Shown here in pieces: positions 1 to 6,865 of a stretch of 23,688 bases of DNA. Source of the DNA: JBBCJT01 sp037190665 (GTDB lineage Bacteria; Pseudomonadota; Alphaproteobacteria; Acetobacterales; Acetobacteraceae); contig JBBCJT010000220.1 of assembly GCA_037190665.1 (NCBI GenBank), positions 1-23,688 on the forward strand, written 5' to 3'. The notes under the pieces were generated by a model that had not been told where the DNA came from, made no database searches, and was given only the letters and a program-made list of their open reading frames with translations. Position 1 is the stretch's first letter. Each line of letters begins with the position of its first letter. The position numbers and the translations under genes are program-made.

Positions 1-498
1 CGCGATGTGGTCGTGAGCTTCAACGGGCCGCCGCAGATGGGCGGCCAGCCGATGCGCATGTCCTTCGCGGGCGGCGGCGACCTCGCGCGCATGGACATAG
101 GGCCGCAGGGCTACGGCATCATCGACCGCAAGGCGAAGCGGATGACGATGGTGATGCCCGAGCAGCGCATGTTCATGGTCCTCACCGTCCCCGAGGGCAT
201 GCCGGTCAGCACGGATGTGGCCGATCATTCCTTCACCCGGGTCGGCAACCGCACGGTCGCCGGCGTGTCCTGCACGGACTGGAGGGTGCAGGCGAAGGCC
301 AACGCCAGCCATCAGGCGATCGTCTGCATCACGAACGACGGCGTCACGCTCCGCACCCAGGCCCAGCCCGAGAGCGCGAACAGCTTCATCATGGAAGCGA
401 CGGAGGTGCGCTACGGCGCGCTCGACGCCGGGCTGTTCCGGGTCCCCGAGGGCTTCACGCGGATGGAGATGCCGGCCGGCACGCCGCGTCGGCGCTGA
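1..498 (+). CDS. DUF4412-like protein, 3' part (5' end outside window)
   Basis: The reading frame is open from base 1, so the N-terminus, and with it any signal peptide, lies outside the window. A GTG at 7 is available but is probably internal. The visible part has about 165 residues. It begins in a beta-rich stretch (VVSFNGPPQMGG), has a methionine-rich segment (KRMTMVMPEQRMFMVL), and ends with the pattern LFRVPEGFTRMEMP, which is typical of DUF4412-type periplasmic proteins that report on a bound substrate or lipid-like ligand of unknown identity. Two cysteines (in VSCTDW and IVCITN) could form a disulfide. The gene stops at 498 and converges with the DUF2155 gene across a 91-bp gap that holds nothing I recognise. 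The family assignment rests on the overall pattern only and is moderate. Confidence 0.6.
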   Translation, partial: RDVVVSFNGPPQMGGQPMRMSFAGGGDLARMDIGPQGYGIIDRKAKRMTMVMPEQRMFMVLTVPEGMPVSTDVADHSFTRVGNRTVAGVSCTDWRVQAKANASHQAIVCITNDGVTLRTQAQPESANSFIMEATEVRYGALDAGLFRVPEGFTRMEMPAGTPRRR

Positions 499-589
499 GG
501 GGATCGGCCGCCCGGCCGCATCCATCTCGCGGCATTGTCTCGATCATGCGGTCGGCTTGAAGCGCCCGCCGCATCGGCGCGAAGCGGCC

Positions 590-949
590 TCAGCGGCAGC
601 GCAGCACCCGGATATCGTACACCGGGTGCTCCAGCATCGACACGGACGGCGCGTTCGCGAACATCCAGCCGCTGAACACCGGCACCACGCCGCGCGCGGT
701 CCGCGTGTCGGTGATCTCCAGCCACGCCGCCGCGTCCGTCGCCTGGCCCTCGGCGCGCACGCGGCATGCCTTCACCGTGACGGTCAGCGTGCCGTAGCGC
801 ACCGGCTCGCCCACCTTCGCCGAGAGCGGCGCCGTGCGCGCATTCACCTTGTCGAGCGCCTGCAGCTCCGCGCCGTCGCGCGGCTGCCAGCCTTCCTGCG
901 CGTTGGCCACGCTGCTCCCCAGCAGCAGGGCGAGGACCGTGACAATCAC
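590..949 (-). CDS. DUF2155 domain-containing exported protein
   Basis: This is a 119-residue protein of the DUF2155 family, which is common in Alphaproteobacteria and of unknown function. The GTG start at 949 was chosen because it gives an immediate signal peptide (IVTVLALLLGSSVANA, then QEG) and because its GTGA overlaps the stop of the upstream gene. Longer in-frame starts would run through that gene. Family marks are the central part (VRYGTLTVTVKACRV), an acidic stretch ending in WLEITDTRTARG, the FSGWMFANAPSVSMLEHPVYDIRV block, and a C-terminal Cys near the end (LRCR). The two cysteines may form a disulfide in the periplasm. It is the last gene of the NDUFA12-mlaD operon, which suggests an envelope role. 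That role is inference only. Confidence 0.85.
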   Translation of the reverse strand: MIVTVLALLLGSSVANAQEGWQPRDGAELQALDKVNARTAPLSAKVGEPVRYGTLTVTVKACRVRAEGQATDAAAWLEITDTRTARGVVPVFSGWMFANAPSVSMLEHPVYDIRVLRCR

Positions 950-1158
950 GCGCGCTTCGGCGTGACCAGCGCGGCCACCATCTCGGTCAGGATCCTGCGC
1001 ATCGCCGCCTCGTCCACGCCCATCAGGATCGCATCCTCGAACGCGTCCTGCATCGCCTGGCCGAGTTCGGCATGGTTTTCGGCCAGCACCTTCAGCTTCT
1101 CGCGGCACGACACGGGCGACCCGTCCGGCTGCGGCCAGACGGGCGGCGGGGCGGTCAC
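946..1158 (-). CDS. Small unknown protein (70 aa) between mlaD and DUF2155
   Basis: This is a 70-residue soluble protein with no recognised domain. The GTG start at 1158 overlaps the mlaD stop as GTGA, and its own stop overlaps the DUF2155 start in the same way, so the three genes are translationally linked. A proline-rich start (TAPPPVWPQP) is followed by two likely helices, about residues 18-40 (SCREKLKVLAENHAELGQ) and 41-65 (EDAILMGVDEAAMRRILTEM). It has no signal peptide or membrane segment and a single Cys at 18. A much longer ORF extends upstream in this frame but is a shadow of mlaD. Overlap on both sides is the main evidence that it is real. The helical, acidic make-up would fit a small partner protein, but no function can be assigned. 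Confidence 0.7.
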   Translation of the reverse strand: MTAPPPVWPQPDGSPVSCREKLKVLAENHAELGQAMQDAFEDAILMGVDEAAMRRILTEMVAALVTPKRA

Positions 1159-1661
1159 CGCTGCGGGGTCCCGCCGCCGGACGGAGCGCCCTCCTGCCCC
1201 TGGGAGGAGGACGAGGACGCGCCGGTGAAGATGAACTTGCCGATCAGGTCGACGAGGTTCATCGCGGACTGCGTGTTCGGGATCGCCTGACCGGGCTGCA
1301 GCGTCGCCTCGTCGCCCCCGGGCTCGAGCGCGATGTAGTTCCCGCCCAGCAGCCCCTCCGAGAGGATGCGGGCGCTGGAATCGCGCGGCAGCTTGATCGC
1401 GTCGCTGATCCGCATCGTGACGACCGCGAGGAAGTTCTGCGGGTCGATGCGCATGTCGGTGACGCTGCCGACCTTCACCCCGGCGACGCGCACGTCCGCC
1501 CCCGGCGGCAGTCCGTCGATCCGGTCGAACCGGGCGGTCAGCGAATAGCCGCCGGCCATCGAGGCGCGGCCCGAATGCACCACGGCGTAGAACAGGAAGC
1601 CGGCGGCGATGAGGAGGACGACGGCCCCGGTCAGGACCTCCGCCAGAGAACGGCCACGCAT
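1155..1661 (-). CDS. mlaD: MlaD, MCE-domain phospholipid-transport protein
   Basis: This 168-residue protein is the substrate-binding, membrane-anchored component of the Mla system, which moves phospholipids between the inner and outer membranes to keep outer-membrane lipid asymmetry. One N-terminal transmembrane helix (about 8-27, LTGAVVLLIAAGFLFYAVV) is followed by a single MCE domain (about 38-120) with the family pattern DGLPPGADVRVAGVKVG and, later, SEGLLGGNYIALEPGG. The C-terminal tail is rich in Ser, Gln and Gly. The length fits alphaproteobacterial MlaD. The ATPase and permease genes (mlaE, mlaF) are not in the window. The placement after the NDUFA12 homologue and before a DUF2155 gene is the usual arrangement in this class. 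The start is ATG at 1661, three bases from the NDUFA12 homologue stop. Confidence 0.93.
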   Translation of the reverse strand: MRGRSLAEVLTGAVVLLIAAGFLFYAVVHSGRASMAGGYSLTARFDRIDGLPPGADVRVAGVKVGSVTDMRIDPQNFLAVVTMRISDAIKLPRDSSARILSEGLLGGNYIALEPGGDEATLQPGQAIPNTQSAMNLVDLIGKFIFTGASSSSSQGQEGAPSGGGTPQR

Positions 1662-1664
1662 CGG

Positions 1665-2018
1665 TTAGCTCCCCGGGGTCCAGGCTTCGTAGTCGCCCGT
1701 GGCCCGCGCACGCTGCCCGCCGCGATACTGCGATCCGGGCGGGTGGTAGCCTTCCGGCGTGCCGGTCGCGTTGGGCCGGTACGGCTGCTGCCACGGCCTG
1801 CGCGCGCTTTCCGGCAACGGCGCATCGGCCGTGTGGTGCAGCCAGATATGCCATTCGGGCGGCACGGCGGTCGCCTCGGCCTCGCCGGCATACAGCGCCC
1901 AACGGCGCGGCATGGCCCCGGCGCGCGGCCGGCGCTGCTCGTAATAGCGGTTTCCGGCCGCGTCGGTCCCGACGAGGCGACCACGGAAGGTAATGCACAG
2001 GCGGTTCAGCAGGGACAT
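1665..2018 (-). CDS. NADH:ubiquinone oxidoreductase NDUFA12 homologue
   Basis: This 117-residue protein is homologous to the mitochondrial complex I accessory subunit NDUFA12 (B17.2), which alphaproteobacteria share with mitochondria. The diagnostic motifs are VGTDAAGNRYYE (about 16-27) and PPEWHIWLHHTADAP (about 53-67), followed by a proline-rich C-terminal part ending YEAWTPGS. ATG at 2018 was chosen because it gives the typical MSLLNRL start. An in-frame ATG further upstream (2126) would run across the regulatory palindrome. It is the first gene of a leftward operon with mlaD. In complex I the subunit sits near the peripheral arm and helps assembly; that is family knowledge, not visible here. 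Confidence 0.92.
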   Translation of the reverse strand: MSLLNRLCITFRGRLVGTDAAGNRYYEQRRPRAGAMPRRWALYAGEAEATAVPPEWHIWLHHTADAPLPESARRPWQQPYRPNATGTPEGYHPPGSQYRGGQRARATGDYEAWTPGS

Positions 2019-2085
2019 GGTCCTCGACTTCGGCTTGCGGCGCACATATGGCACGCACCGCCCCCGCACGTCCACGCGGGGTTTC

Positions 2086-2101
2086 CCACAAGATGTTGTG
2101 G
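2086..2101. promoter_or_regulatory. Perfect palindrome resembling an NrdR box
   Basis: CCACAAGATGTTGTGG is a perfect inverted repeat (6-bp arms, 4-bp centre). Against the published NrdR consensus acaCwAtATaTwGtgt it matches 12 of 16 positions, including every strongly conserved one. NrdR represses ribonucleotide reductase genes, and the downstream gene encodes an NrdJ-like protein. A sequence matching the DnaA-box pattern TTNTNCACA (TTCTCCACA, 2102-2110) follows at once. NrdR normally uses two boxes about three helical turns apart, and I could not find a convincing second box. The site lies about 67 bp upstream of the NrdJ-like start and about 68 bp upstream of the NDUFA12 homologue start, so it could act on either. 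Confidence 0.5.
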
Positions 2102-2167
2102 TTCTCCACAGGAATTCCACCCGCATCTGCTTCCCTTTCGGCGCGGGGCCGCGTTAGCCTGCCGTCC

Positions 2168-3646
2168 ATGACGAAGTGCAGGATCTGGCAGGGCGTGCGC
2201 ATGCGGACCGTGGCGGCGGGGGCGGACCCCGATGCGCCGCCACGGCAGGTCACGCTGCCCGCCGCGTGGGAGGACGAGGCCGCCTCGGCGCTCGCCGCGC
2301 TCGCACCCGGCGAAGGGGCCGCCGCGCTGCCCGCGCTGGCGGAGGACTGGTTCCGCCCGGTCGCCGAACGCGCCCGCCGCGGCGGGCTGAGCGAGACGCT
2401 GCTGGCCGACCTGCACGCGCTGCTGCGCGACCGGCGCGGCATGCCCGATCCGGCCACGCTCGCCGGCGCGCCGACGCCGCGCTTCGTGCTGAACCTGCCC
2501 GGCTTCCTCGGGGCGGACGGGTTCGACGTGGCGGGCTTCGCGGCCGCGGTGCGCGTCGCCACGCTGACGCTCGCGCTGGCGCGGCCGGATACGGCCGAGA
2601 TCGCCGTCGGCGTCGCCGATCTGGACGGGCTGCTGGCCGCGCTCGGCCTCGATCACGGCACGCCGGCCGCCTGCGCGGTCGCCGCTGCCATCGCGGCGAT
2701 GGTGCGCGGCGAGGCGGAGGCGGTTTCCGGCCATCTGGCGCAGCGCTTCGGCGCGGCCGCCCCGGCCGCGATCGACTGGCCCGCCCCGCCGGAGGAGACC
2801 CCCGTCGCCGGCCTCGCCGCCGCCGCCCGCGCGGCGCTGGATCGCGCGGCCGCCGCCGGCCCGATGCGCCACACGCGCACCACCGGCATCGCGCTGCCCG
2901 GTGCCGCCGAGGCGCTGCTGGGCGTCGAGGCGGGCGGCATCGGCCCGGCCTTCGGCCCGGTCGGCGCCCGGGGATTGACCCGCGCCGCCACCGCCCGGCT
3001 GGCCGCGATGGGGCTGACGGCGCAGGCCGCGCTCGCGCGCGTGCTGTCGGGCGAGGCGCTGTTCCGCCCCGCGACCGCGGCGGCCGAGACGGCCATGCGC
3101 GCGGCCGTGTCCGGCTATATCCAGGCCCTGCCGCAGCCCGTCACCCAACCGGCCGCGGCCGCGCCCCGGCGGTCCGCCGCCGCGGCGTTCGAGCCGCTGC
3201 CCGCGCGCCATGCCAGCACCACCCAGCGCGCCGCGATCGGCACGCACCGGCTGTTCCTGCGCACGGGCGAGTACGCCGACGGCCGCATCGCGGAGATCGC
3301 GCTGACCGCCCCGCGCGAGACGGCCACGGTGCGGGGCCTGCTCGACGGCGTGTCGGCATCGGTCACCATCGGGCTGCAGCACGGCGTACCGCTCGCCGCC
3401 TATGTGGAGGCGTTCCTGCTGACCCGCTTCGGCCCCGCCGGCGCGGTGGAAGGCGACCCGCACGTACAGGCCGCCACCTCGCCGCTCGACTGGCTGGCCC
3501 GCCACCTCGCCGCCGCGGTGCTCAGCCGCACCGACCTGCCGGCCGCCGATGCCGAGCCGGAGGCGCCCGCGCGCACGCCGCTGCTGCCGCTGGACCTGCC
3601 CGACACGCCGCGCAGCCGGCGGCGCAACCTGCGTGTGGTGGCCTGA
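2168..3646 (+). CDS. Degenerate NrdJ-like (class II ribonucleotide reductase C-terminal) protein with TSCPD domain
   Basis: This 492-residue protein aligns by motif, in order, with the C-terminal part of the B12-dependent reductase NrdJ. Residues 104-195 match the NrdJ stretch after its NPCSEY active-site motif (FDVAGFAAAVR; LDGLLAALGL; MVRGEAEAVSGHLAQRFG). Residues 238-265 match the IAPTGTIG...DTTGxEPDFALV loop, here IALPGAAEALLG...AGGIGPAFGPV. Residues 366-457 match the GEYxDG...EI...GLQYGVPLEEYV...FTRFEPxGxVxGN...ATSxLDY region, which includes the TSCPD domain. The N-terminal half with the cofactor site and radical cysteines is missing. Only two cysteines remain (4 and 169), so reductase activity is very unlikely. 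It may be a regulator or partner of true NrdJ. ATG 2168 was chosen because it gives a conserved-looking start (IWQGVRMR); ATG 2201 is possible. Confidence 0.8.
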   Translation: MTKCRIWQGVRMRTVAAGADPDAPPRQVTLPAAWEDEAASALAALAPGEGAAALPALAEDWFRPVAERARRGGLSETLLADLHALLRDRRGMPDPATLAGAPTPRFVLNLPGFLGADGFDVAGFAAAVRVATLTLALARPDTAEIAVGVADLDGLLAALGLDHGTPAACAVAAAIAAMVRGEAEAVSGHLAQRFGAAAPAAIDWPAPPEETPVAGLAAAARAALDRAAAAGPMRHTRTTGIALPGAAEALLGVEAGGIGPAFGPVGARGLTRAATARLAAMGLTAQAALARVLSGEALFRPATAAAETAMRAAVSGYIQALPQPVTQPAAAAPRRSAAAAFEPLPARHASTTQRAAIGTHRLFLRTGEYADGRIAEIALTAPRETATVRGLLDGVSASVTIGLQHGVPLAAYVEAFLLTRFGPAGAVEGDPHVQAATSPLDWLARHLAAAVLSRTDLPAADAEPEAPARTPLLPLDLPDTPRSRRRNLRVVA

Positions 3647-3663
3647 CCCAATACACGTCACGG

Positions 3664-3693
3664 TTGAGCAGAGCGGCCCGATCTGCCTAGCAT
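3664..3693 (+). promoter_or_regulatory. Candidate sigma-70 promoter for the 386-aa orphan gene
   Basis: TTGAGC (3664-3669) and TAGCAT (3688-3693) are 18 bp apart and lie just before the orphan gene. A good ribosome binding site (GGAGGG) follows about 5 bases before its ATG. The gap to the preceding stop is only 73 bp, so cotranscription with the upstream gene is also possible. Confidence 0.35.
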
Positions 3694-3719
3694 CCCTCCA
3701 CCAGCGGCGGAGGGATGCC

Positions 3720-4880
3720 ATGAAGATCGCCGACGTCATCGAGCTGATCGAGAAGAAGAAGCTCACCTGCTCGGCCGTCACCGAGCTGTTCGCCAGCCAG
3801 CCCTACAGCCTGACCGCCGACACGATCACCAAATCCGACGGCTCCGGCGAAACGACGCTGGCGCCCAAGCCGCACGCGCACGTCCATGTGCGCGACGGGT
3901 TCGTGCCCCTGCCGCCGCCGCCCACATCCGATTCCGCGCGCATCGCCGCGCGCGCCGCGCTGGAGATCGGCACCAAGCAGACCCAGTGGGCGAACGACAG
4001 CCAGTTGTTCGCCAACCCCACGGGCATGACGCTCTACGATACGCCGACGGAGCTGACCTCATCCTCCGGCCTGGGCATGGACAGGCGGATGACCGATCCC
4101 AACCAGATCTACAACCGGCGCACCGGGACCCCGTACATGCCGGCCACCGGAAAGTGGAAGGTCAAGGTCCCGCGCAAGGGCGGCGCGCCGGAGCTGATGC
4201 TCGCCCCGGATCAGGGCCACCCGTACGCGCTGGCGCCCTGGAAGGGCACGATCGCGGACGAGCGGTACGAGTTGCTGGCCAAGCAGAAGGGCACGCCGGG
4301 CCAGCCACGCCGCCAGGGCTCGTCGGACCTCCACGGGCCGGACGAGATCAGCGGCAAGTACGTCGCCTACGAACCCGAGTTGCCGGCGCGCGATCCCTCG
4401 AACCCGCATTCCATGTTCGAGGATTCCGAATCCGCGATCATGACGCTGACCGCGGCCCTCGCCTCCACCGCGGGGCAGAAGGTGCTGGAGGCGATCCGGG
4501 CGGAGCCGCGCGACGTCTCGCTCGCGATCTTCTCCCACACCTCGGTCCGTGCGCTGACAGCGGCGGTCGCCACGGCTTCGGGCTGGAACACCGGATCGGC
4601 CCATCCGAACCGCAACAAGGCGGTGCAGATGGTCGAGCGCGTCAACACGTTCAACGACAAGCGCGAACTGACCGGCAAGTTCGTCATCACCGCGGTGGAC
4701 ATGAAGCACACGGTGACGCTGCTCAGCCAATGGCCGGTCGGCGAACTGATGCTCGTCTCGCACTACCCGGTGAAGAGCGCCATCGACGGCATCGGGGCCG
4801 ATGACGATCAGTGGGAGAAGAAGCCGAGCGTCTTCGTCACGGTGAAGGGCGATACCCCGCCGCCGGCCCTGGTGTGGTGA
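3720..4880 (+). CDS. Unrecognised 386-residue soluble protein
   Basis: I do not recognise this protein. ATG 3720 was chosen because GGAGGG lies just upstream and the product begins with a plausible helix (MKIADVIELIEKKK). There is no signal peptide or membrane segment. Visible parts are a small N-terminal domain (1-45), a His-rich and Pro-rich linker (HAHVHV at 51-56, PLPPPP at 63-68), a polar region rich in Thr, Asn and Gly (85-220), and a C-terminal alpha/beta-looking region (235-378) with hydrophobic strands (SLAIFSHTS, GKFVITAVDM, ELMLVSHYPV) ending in PPPALVW. It has one Cys (17). It uses Lys much more than its neighbours. The linker and the distinct C-terminal region would fit a modular protein such as a structural or secreted factor, but no catalytic motif is visible and no function is claimed. 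Confidence 0.75.
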   Translation: MKIADVIELIEKKKLTCSAVTELFASQPYSLTADTITKSDGSGETTLAPKPHAHVHVRDGFVPLPPPPTSDSARIAARAALEIGTKQTQWANDSQLFANPTGMTLYDTPTELTSSSGLGMDRRMTDPNQIYNRRTGTPYMPATGKWKVKVPRKGGAPELMLAPDQGHPYALAPWKGTIADERYELLAKQKGTPGQPRRQGSSDLHGPDEISGKYVAYEPELPARDPSNPHSMFEDSESAIMTLTAALASTAGQKVLEAIRAEPRDVSLAIFSHTSVRALTAAVATASGWNTGSAHPNRNKAVQMVERVNTFNDKRELTGKFVITAVDMKHTVTLLSQWPVGELMLVSHYPVKSAIDGIGADDDQWEKKPSVFVTVKGDTPPPALVW

Positions 4881-4976
4881 ACCGCGAGCCCACGTCGCGC
4901 GGGCGTCAGCTTGACCGTGTACGCTCGGGCGGACGTGGCCTAAGGTCCGCTCCCGCTTATCAACCCGAAGGCCCAC

Positions 4977-5441
4977 ATGTCCGAAACCGTTGAAGACCGG
5001 CTCGCCAAGCTCGGCATCACCCTTCCCCCCGCGGCAGCCCCGGTCGCCAACTACGTGCCCTATGTGATCGCGGGCAACCTGCTCGTGGTCTCCGGCCAGA
5101 TCCCGTTCCGCGACGGCAAGATCGCCTTCACCGGCAAGCTCGGCGACGCTGTGAGCGTGGAGCAGGGGCAGCTTTCCGCGCAGCTCTGCATGGTGAACGT
5201 GATCGCGCAGGCACGGCTGGCGCTGGGCGACCTCACGCGCATCCAGCGCGTGGTGCGCCTCGGCGGGTTCATCGCCTGCACGCCGGACTTCAACCAGCAT
5301 CCGGCGGTGATGAACGGGGCCTCGGACCTGTCGGTCGCGGCCTTCGGCGATGCCGGCCGGCATGCGCGCAGCACGATCGGCGTGCCGTCGCTGCCCGGCG
5401 ATGCGGCGACCGAAGTCGAAGCGATGTTCCTCATCGCCTGA
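4977..5441 (+). CDS. RidA/YjgF-family protein (enamine/imine deaminase-like)
   Basis: This 154-residue protein belongs to the RidA (YjgF/YER057c/UK114) superfamily, in the longer subgroup found beside amino-acid genes. RidA proteins are trimeric cytosolic enzymes that hydrolyse reactive enamine/imine intermediates released by PLP enzymes such as threonine dehydratase. The seen features are the strand pattern LLVVSGQIPFRDGKIAFTGKLG (33-55), the helix MVNVIAQARLALGDL, then VVRLGGFIACTPDF, and the C-terminal HARSTIGVPSLPGDAATEVEAMF. Arg131 in that last segment is at the position of the substrate-carboxylate-binding arginine. It lies 20 bp upstream of the FemAB-like gene, so the two may be cotranscribed. 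Substrate is unknown, because RidA paralogues differ widely. Confidence 0.9.
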   Translation: MSETVEDRLAKLGITLPPAAAPVANYVPYVIAGNLLVVSGQIPFRDGKIAFTGKLGDAVSVEQGQLSAQLCMVNVIAQARLALGDLTRIQRVVRLGGFIACTPDFNQHPAVMNGASDLSVAAFGDAGRHARSTIGVPSLPGDAATEVEAMFLIA

Positions 5442-5461
5442 GCCTGCCCATATCCTGCGCC

Positions 5462-6613
5462 ATGCCCGATGGCGCAGGTTCGCTCACCCTCTCGCTGCAC
5501 CGGTCCATCCACGCCATCGGCGCGGGGGACTGGGATGGCTGCGCGGGGACGGACAATCCCTTCGTCTCCTTCGCCTTCCTCTCGGCGCTGGAGGATTCCG
5601 GCTCGGCCTCGACCAGGACCGGCTGGCTGCCGCAGCACCTGTGCCTGCACGACGCGGCCGGCCATGTGGTTGCGGTGGCCCCCGCCTACGCCAAGGCCCA
5701 TTCCTACGGCGAGTACGTCTTCGACCATGGCTGGGCGGATGCGCTGGAGCGGGCGGGCGGGCGCTACTACCCGAAGCTCCAGGTCGCGGTGCCGTTCAGC
5801 CCGGTGCCGGGACCGCGGCTGCTGATCCGCGCCGGCACTCCGCGCGCCGCCCTCGCGCAGGCACTGGTGCAGGCCTGCGAGGCGCTGGGCTGCTCCTCGG
5901 TCCATGCGAGCTTCTGCCTGCCGGAGGAGTGGGAGGCGCTGGGTGCCGCGGGCTGGCTGCAGCGCATCGGGCGGCAGTTCCACTGGATCAACGAAGGCTA
6001 CGGCAGCTTCGAGGATTTCCTGTCCGCGCTGCGCGCATCGCACCGCAAGACCATCCGGCGCGAGCGGCGCGAGGCGACCGAGGGGCTGACGCTGCGGACG
6101 CTGCGCGGTGCGGAGATCACGCCCGCGCACTGGGATGCGTTCTACGTGTTCTACCGCTCCACCACCGACCGCAAATGGGGGGATGCGTATCTGCGCAAGG
6201 GCTTCTTCCCGCTGCTCGGCGAACGGCTGGGCGATCGCTGCGTGCTGATGCTCGCCGAACGGAACGGCGTGCCGGTGGCGGGCGCGCTGAACCTGATCGG
6301 CGCGGACACGCTGTACGGGCGCAACTGGGGGGCGACGTTCGACCGCGCCTTCCTGCATTTCGAGCTTTGCTACTACCAGGCCATCGACTTCGCGATCCGC
6401 CACGGGCTGCGCCGCGTCGAGGCCGGCGCGCAGGGCGAGCACAAGATCCAGCGCGGCTACCTGCCGGTGCCGACCTTCTCCGCCCACTGGATCGCCCATA
6501 CCGGGCTCCGCGCGGCGGTGGCCGATTTCCTGACGCGCGAACGGCCCGCGGTCCGCGCGGAGATGGCGGAACTCGCGACCCTGTCGCCGTTCCGGCGGAC
6601 GGACGGGGCGTGA
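5462..6613 (+). CDS. FemAB-like GNAT-fold acyltransferase (PF04339 family)
   Basis: This 383-residue cytosolic protein belongs to the FemAB-like, or DUF482, family annotated as peptidoglycan biosynthesis/recognition or GNAT acyltransferase. The typical blocks are all present: an N-terminal part with NPFVSFAFLSALEDSGS (32-48); the VPFSPVPGPRLL motif; the FHWINEGYGSFEDFLSALRAS block followed by HRKTIRRERRE; and the C-terminal GNAT part with TTDRKWGDAYL, AGALNLIGADTLYGRNWGA and EAGAQGEHKIQRGYLPV. The family is widespread in Proteobacteria, but its substrate has not been established, so the peptidoglycan link is by fold only. ATG 5462 follows the RidA gene closely, and a palindromic repeat lies directly downstream. 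Confidence 0.88.
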   Translation: MPDGAGSLTLSLHRSIHAIGAGDWDGCAGTDNPFVSFAFLSALEDSGSASTRTGWLPQHLCLHDAAGHVVAVAPAYAKAHSYGEYVFDHGWADALERAGGRYYPKLQVAVPFSPVPGPRLLIRAGTPRAALAQALVQACEALGCSSVHASFCLPEEWEALGAAGWLQRIGRQFHWINEGYGSFEDFLSALRASHRKTIRRERREATEGLTLRTLRGAEITPAHWDAFYVFYRSTTDRKWGDAYLRKGFFPLLGERLGDRCVLMLAERNGVPVAGALNLIGADTLYGRNWGATFDRAFLHFELCYYQAIDFAIRHGLRRVEAGAQGEHKIQRGYLPVPTFSAHWIAHTGLRAAVADFLTRERPAVRAEMAELATLSPFRRTDGA

Positions 6614-6654
6614 TGCGGGGGAGCGTTCCTCCCCGAAACGGCCGCGCCCGTTCT

Positions 6655-6791
6655 CCCTCTCCCGCTCGCGGGAGAGGGCCGGGGTGAGGGTGTCTCCGCC
6701 AGCATCACGGAGAGGGTTCGTCTCCACCCAGGTCCCCTCACCCTCCCGCGCAGGCGCGGGCCCCTCCCTCTCCCGCCGGGCGGGAGAGGGG
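6655..6791. repeat. Composite palindromic intergenic repeat, copy 1
   Basis: Two hairpins face each other. The left one is CCCTCTCCCG (6655-6664), a 4-base loop, and CGGGAGAGGG (6669-6678), followed by CCGGGGTGAGGGTG. The right end carries the opposite order: CCCCTCACCCTC (6733-6744) and a second hairpin CCCTCTCCCGC / GCGGGAGAGGG (6766-6790). The left hairpin and its tail reappear almost unchanged at 12317. This is the layout of a REP/BIME-like mobile repeat. It sits between the FemAB-like gene and the EamA gene, and the hairpin may also help end transcription, although no T-run follows. The rest of the 252-bp gap holds nothing I can identify. Confidence 0.85.
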
Positions 6792-6865
6792 ATGCGACAA
6801 AAGGCCCGGTGGCGGACAAGTCCGACCGATGATGCCACCCGCATGACACCCCACGGCGACCCGCG

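Noticed and set aside
2006..3781. A 591-residue open frame on the minus strand opposite the NrdJ-like gene
   Set aside because: The translation is Arg- and Gly-rich with no domain. The plus strand carries the NrdJ-like motifs, so this is a shadow.
4911..4946. TTGACC and TAAGGT upstream of the RidA gene as a promoter
   Set aside because: The spacing of 24 bp between the two hexamers is too long for sigma-70, and no better -10 lies at the right distance.
5060..6844. A 594-residue minus-strand frame across the RidA and FemAB-like genes
   Set aside because: It runs through two well-supported plus-strand genes and the palindromic repeat and has no domain signal.
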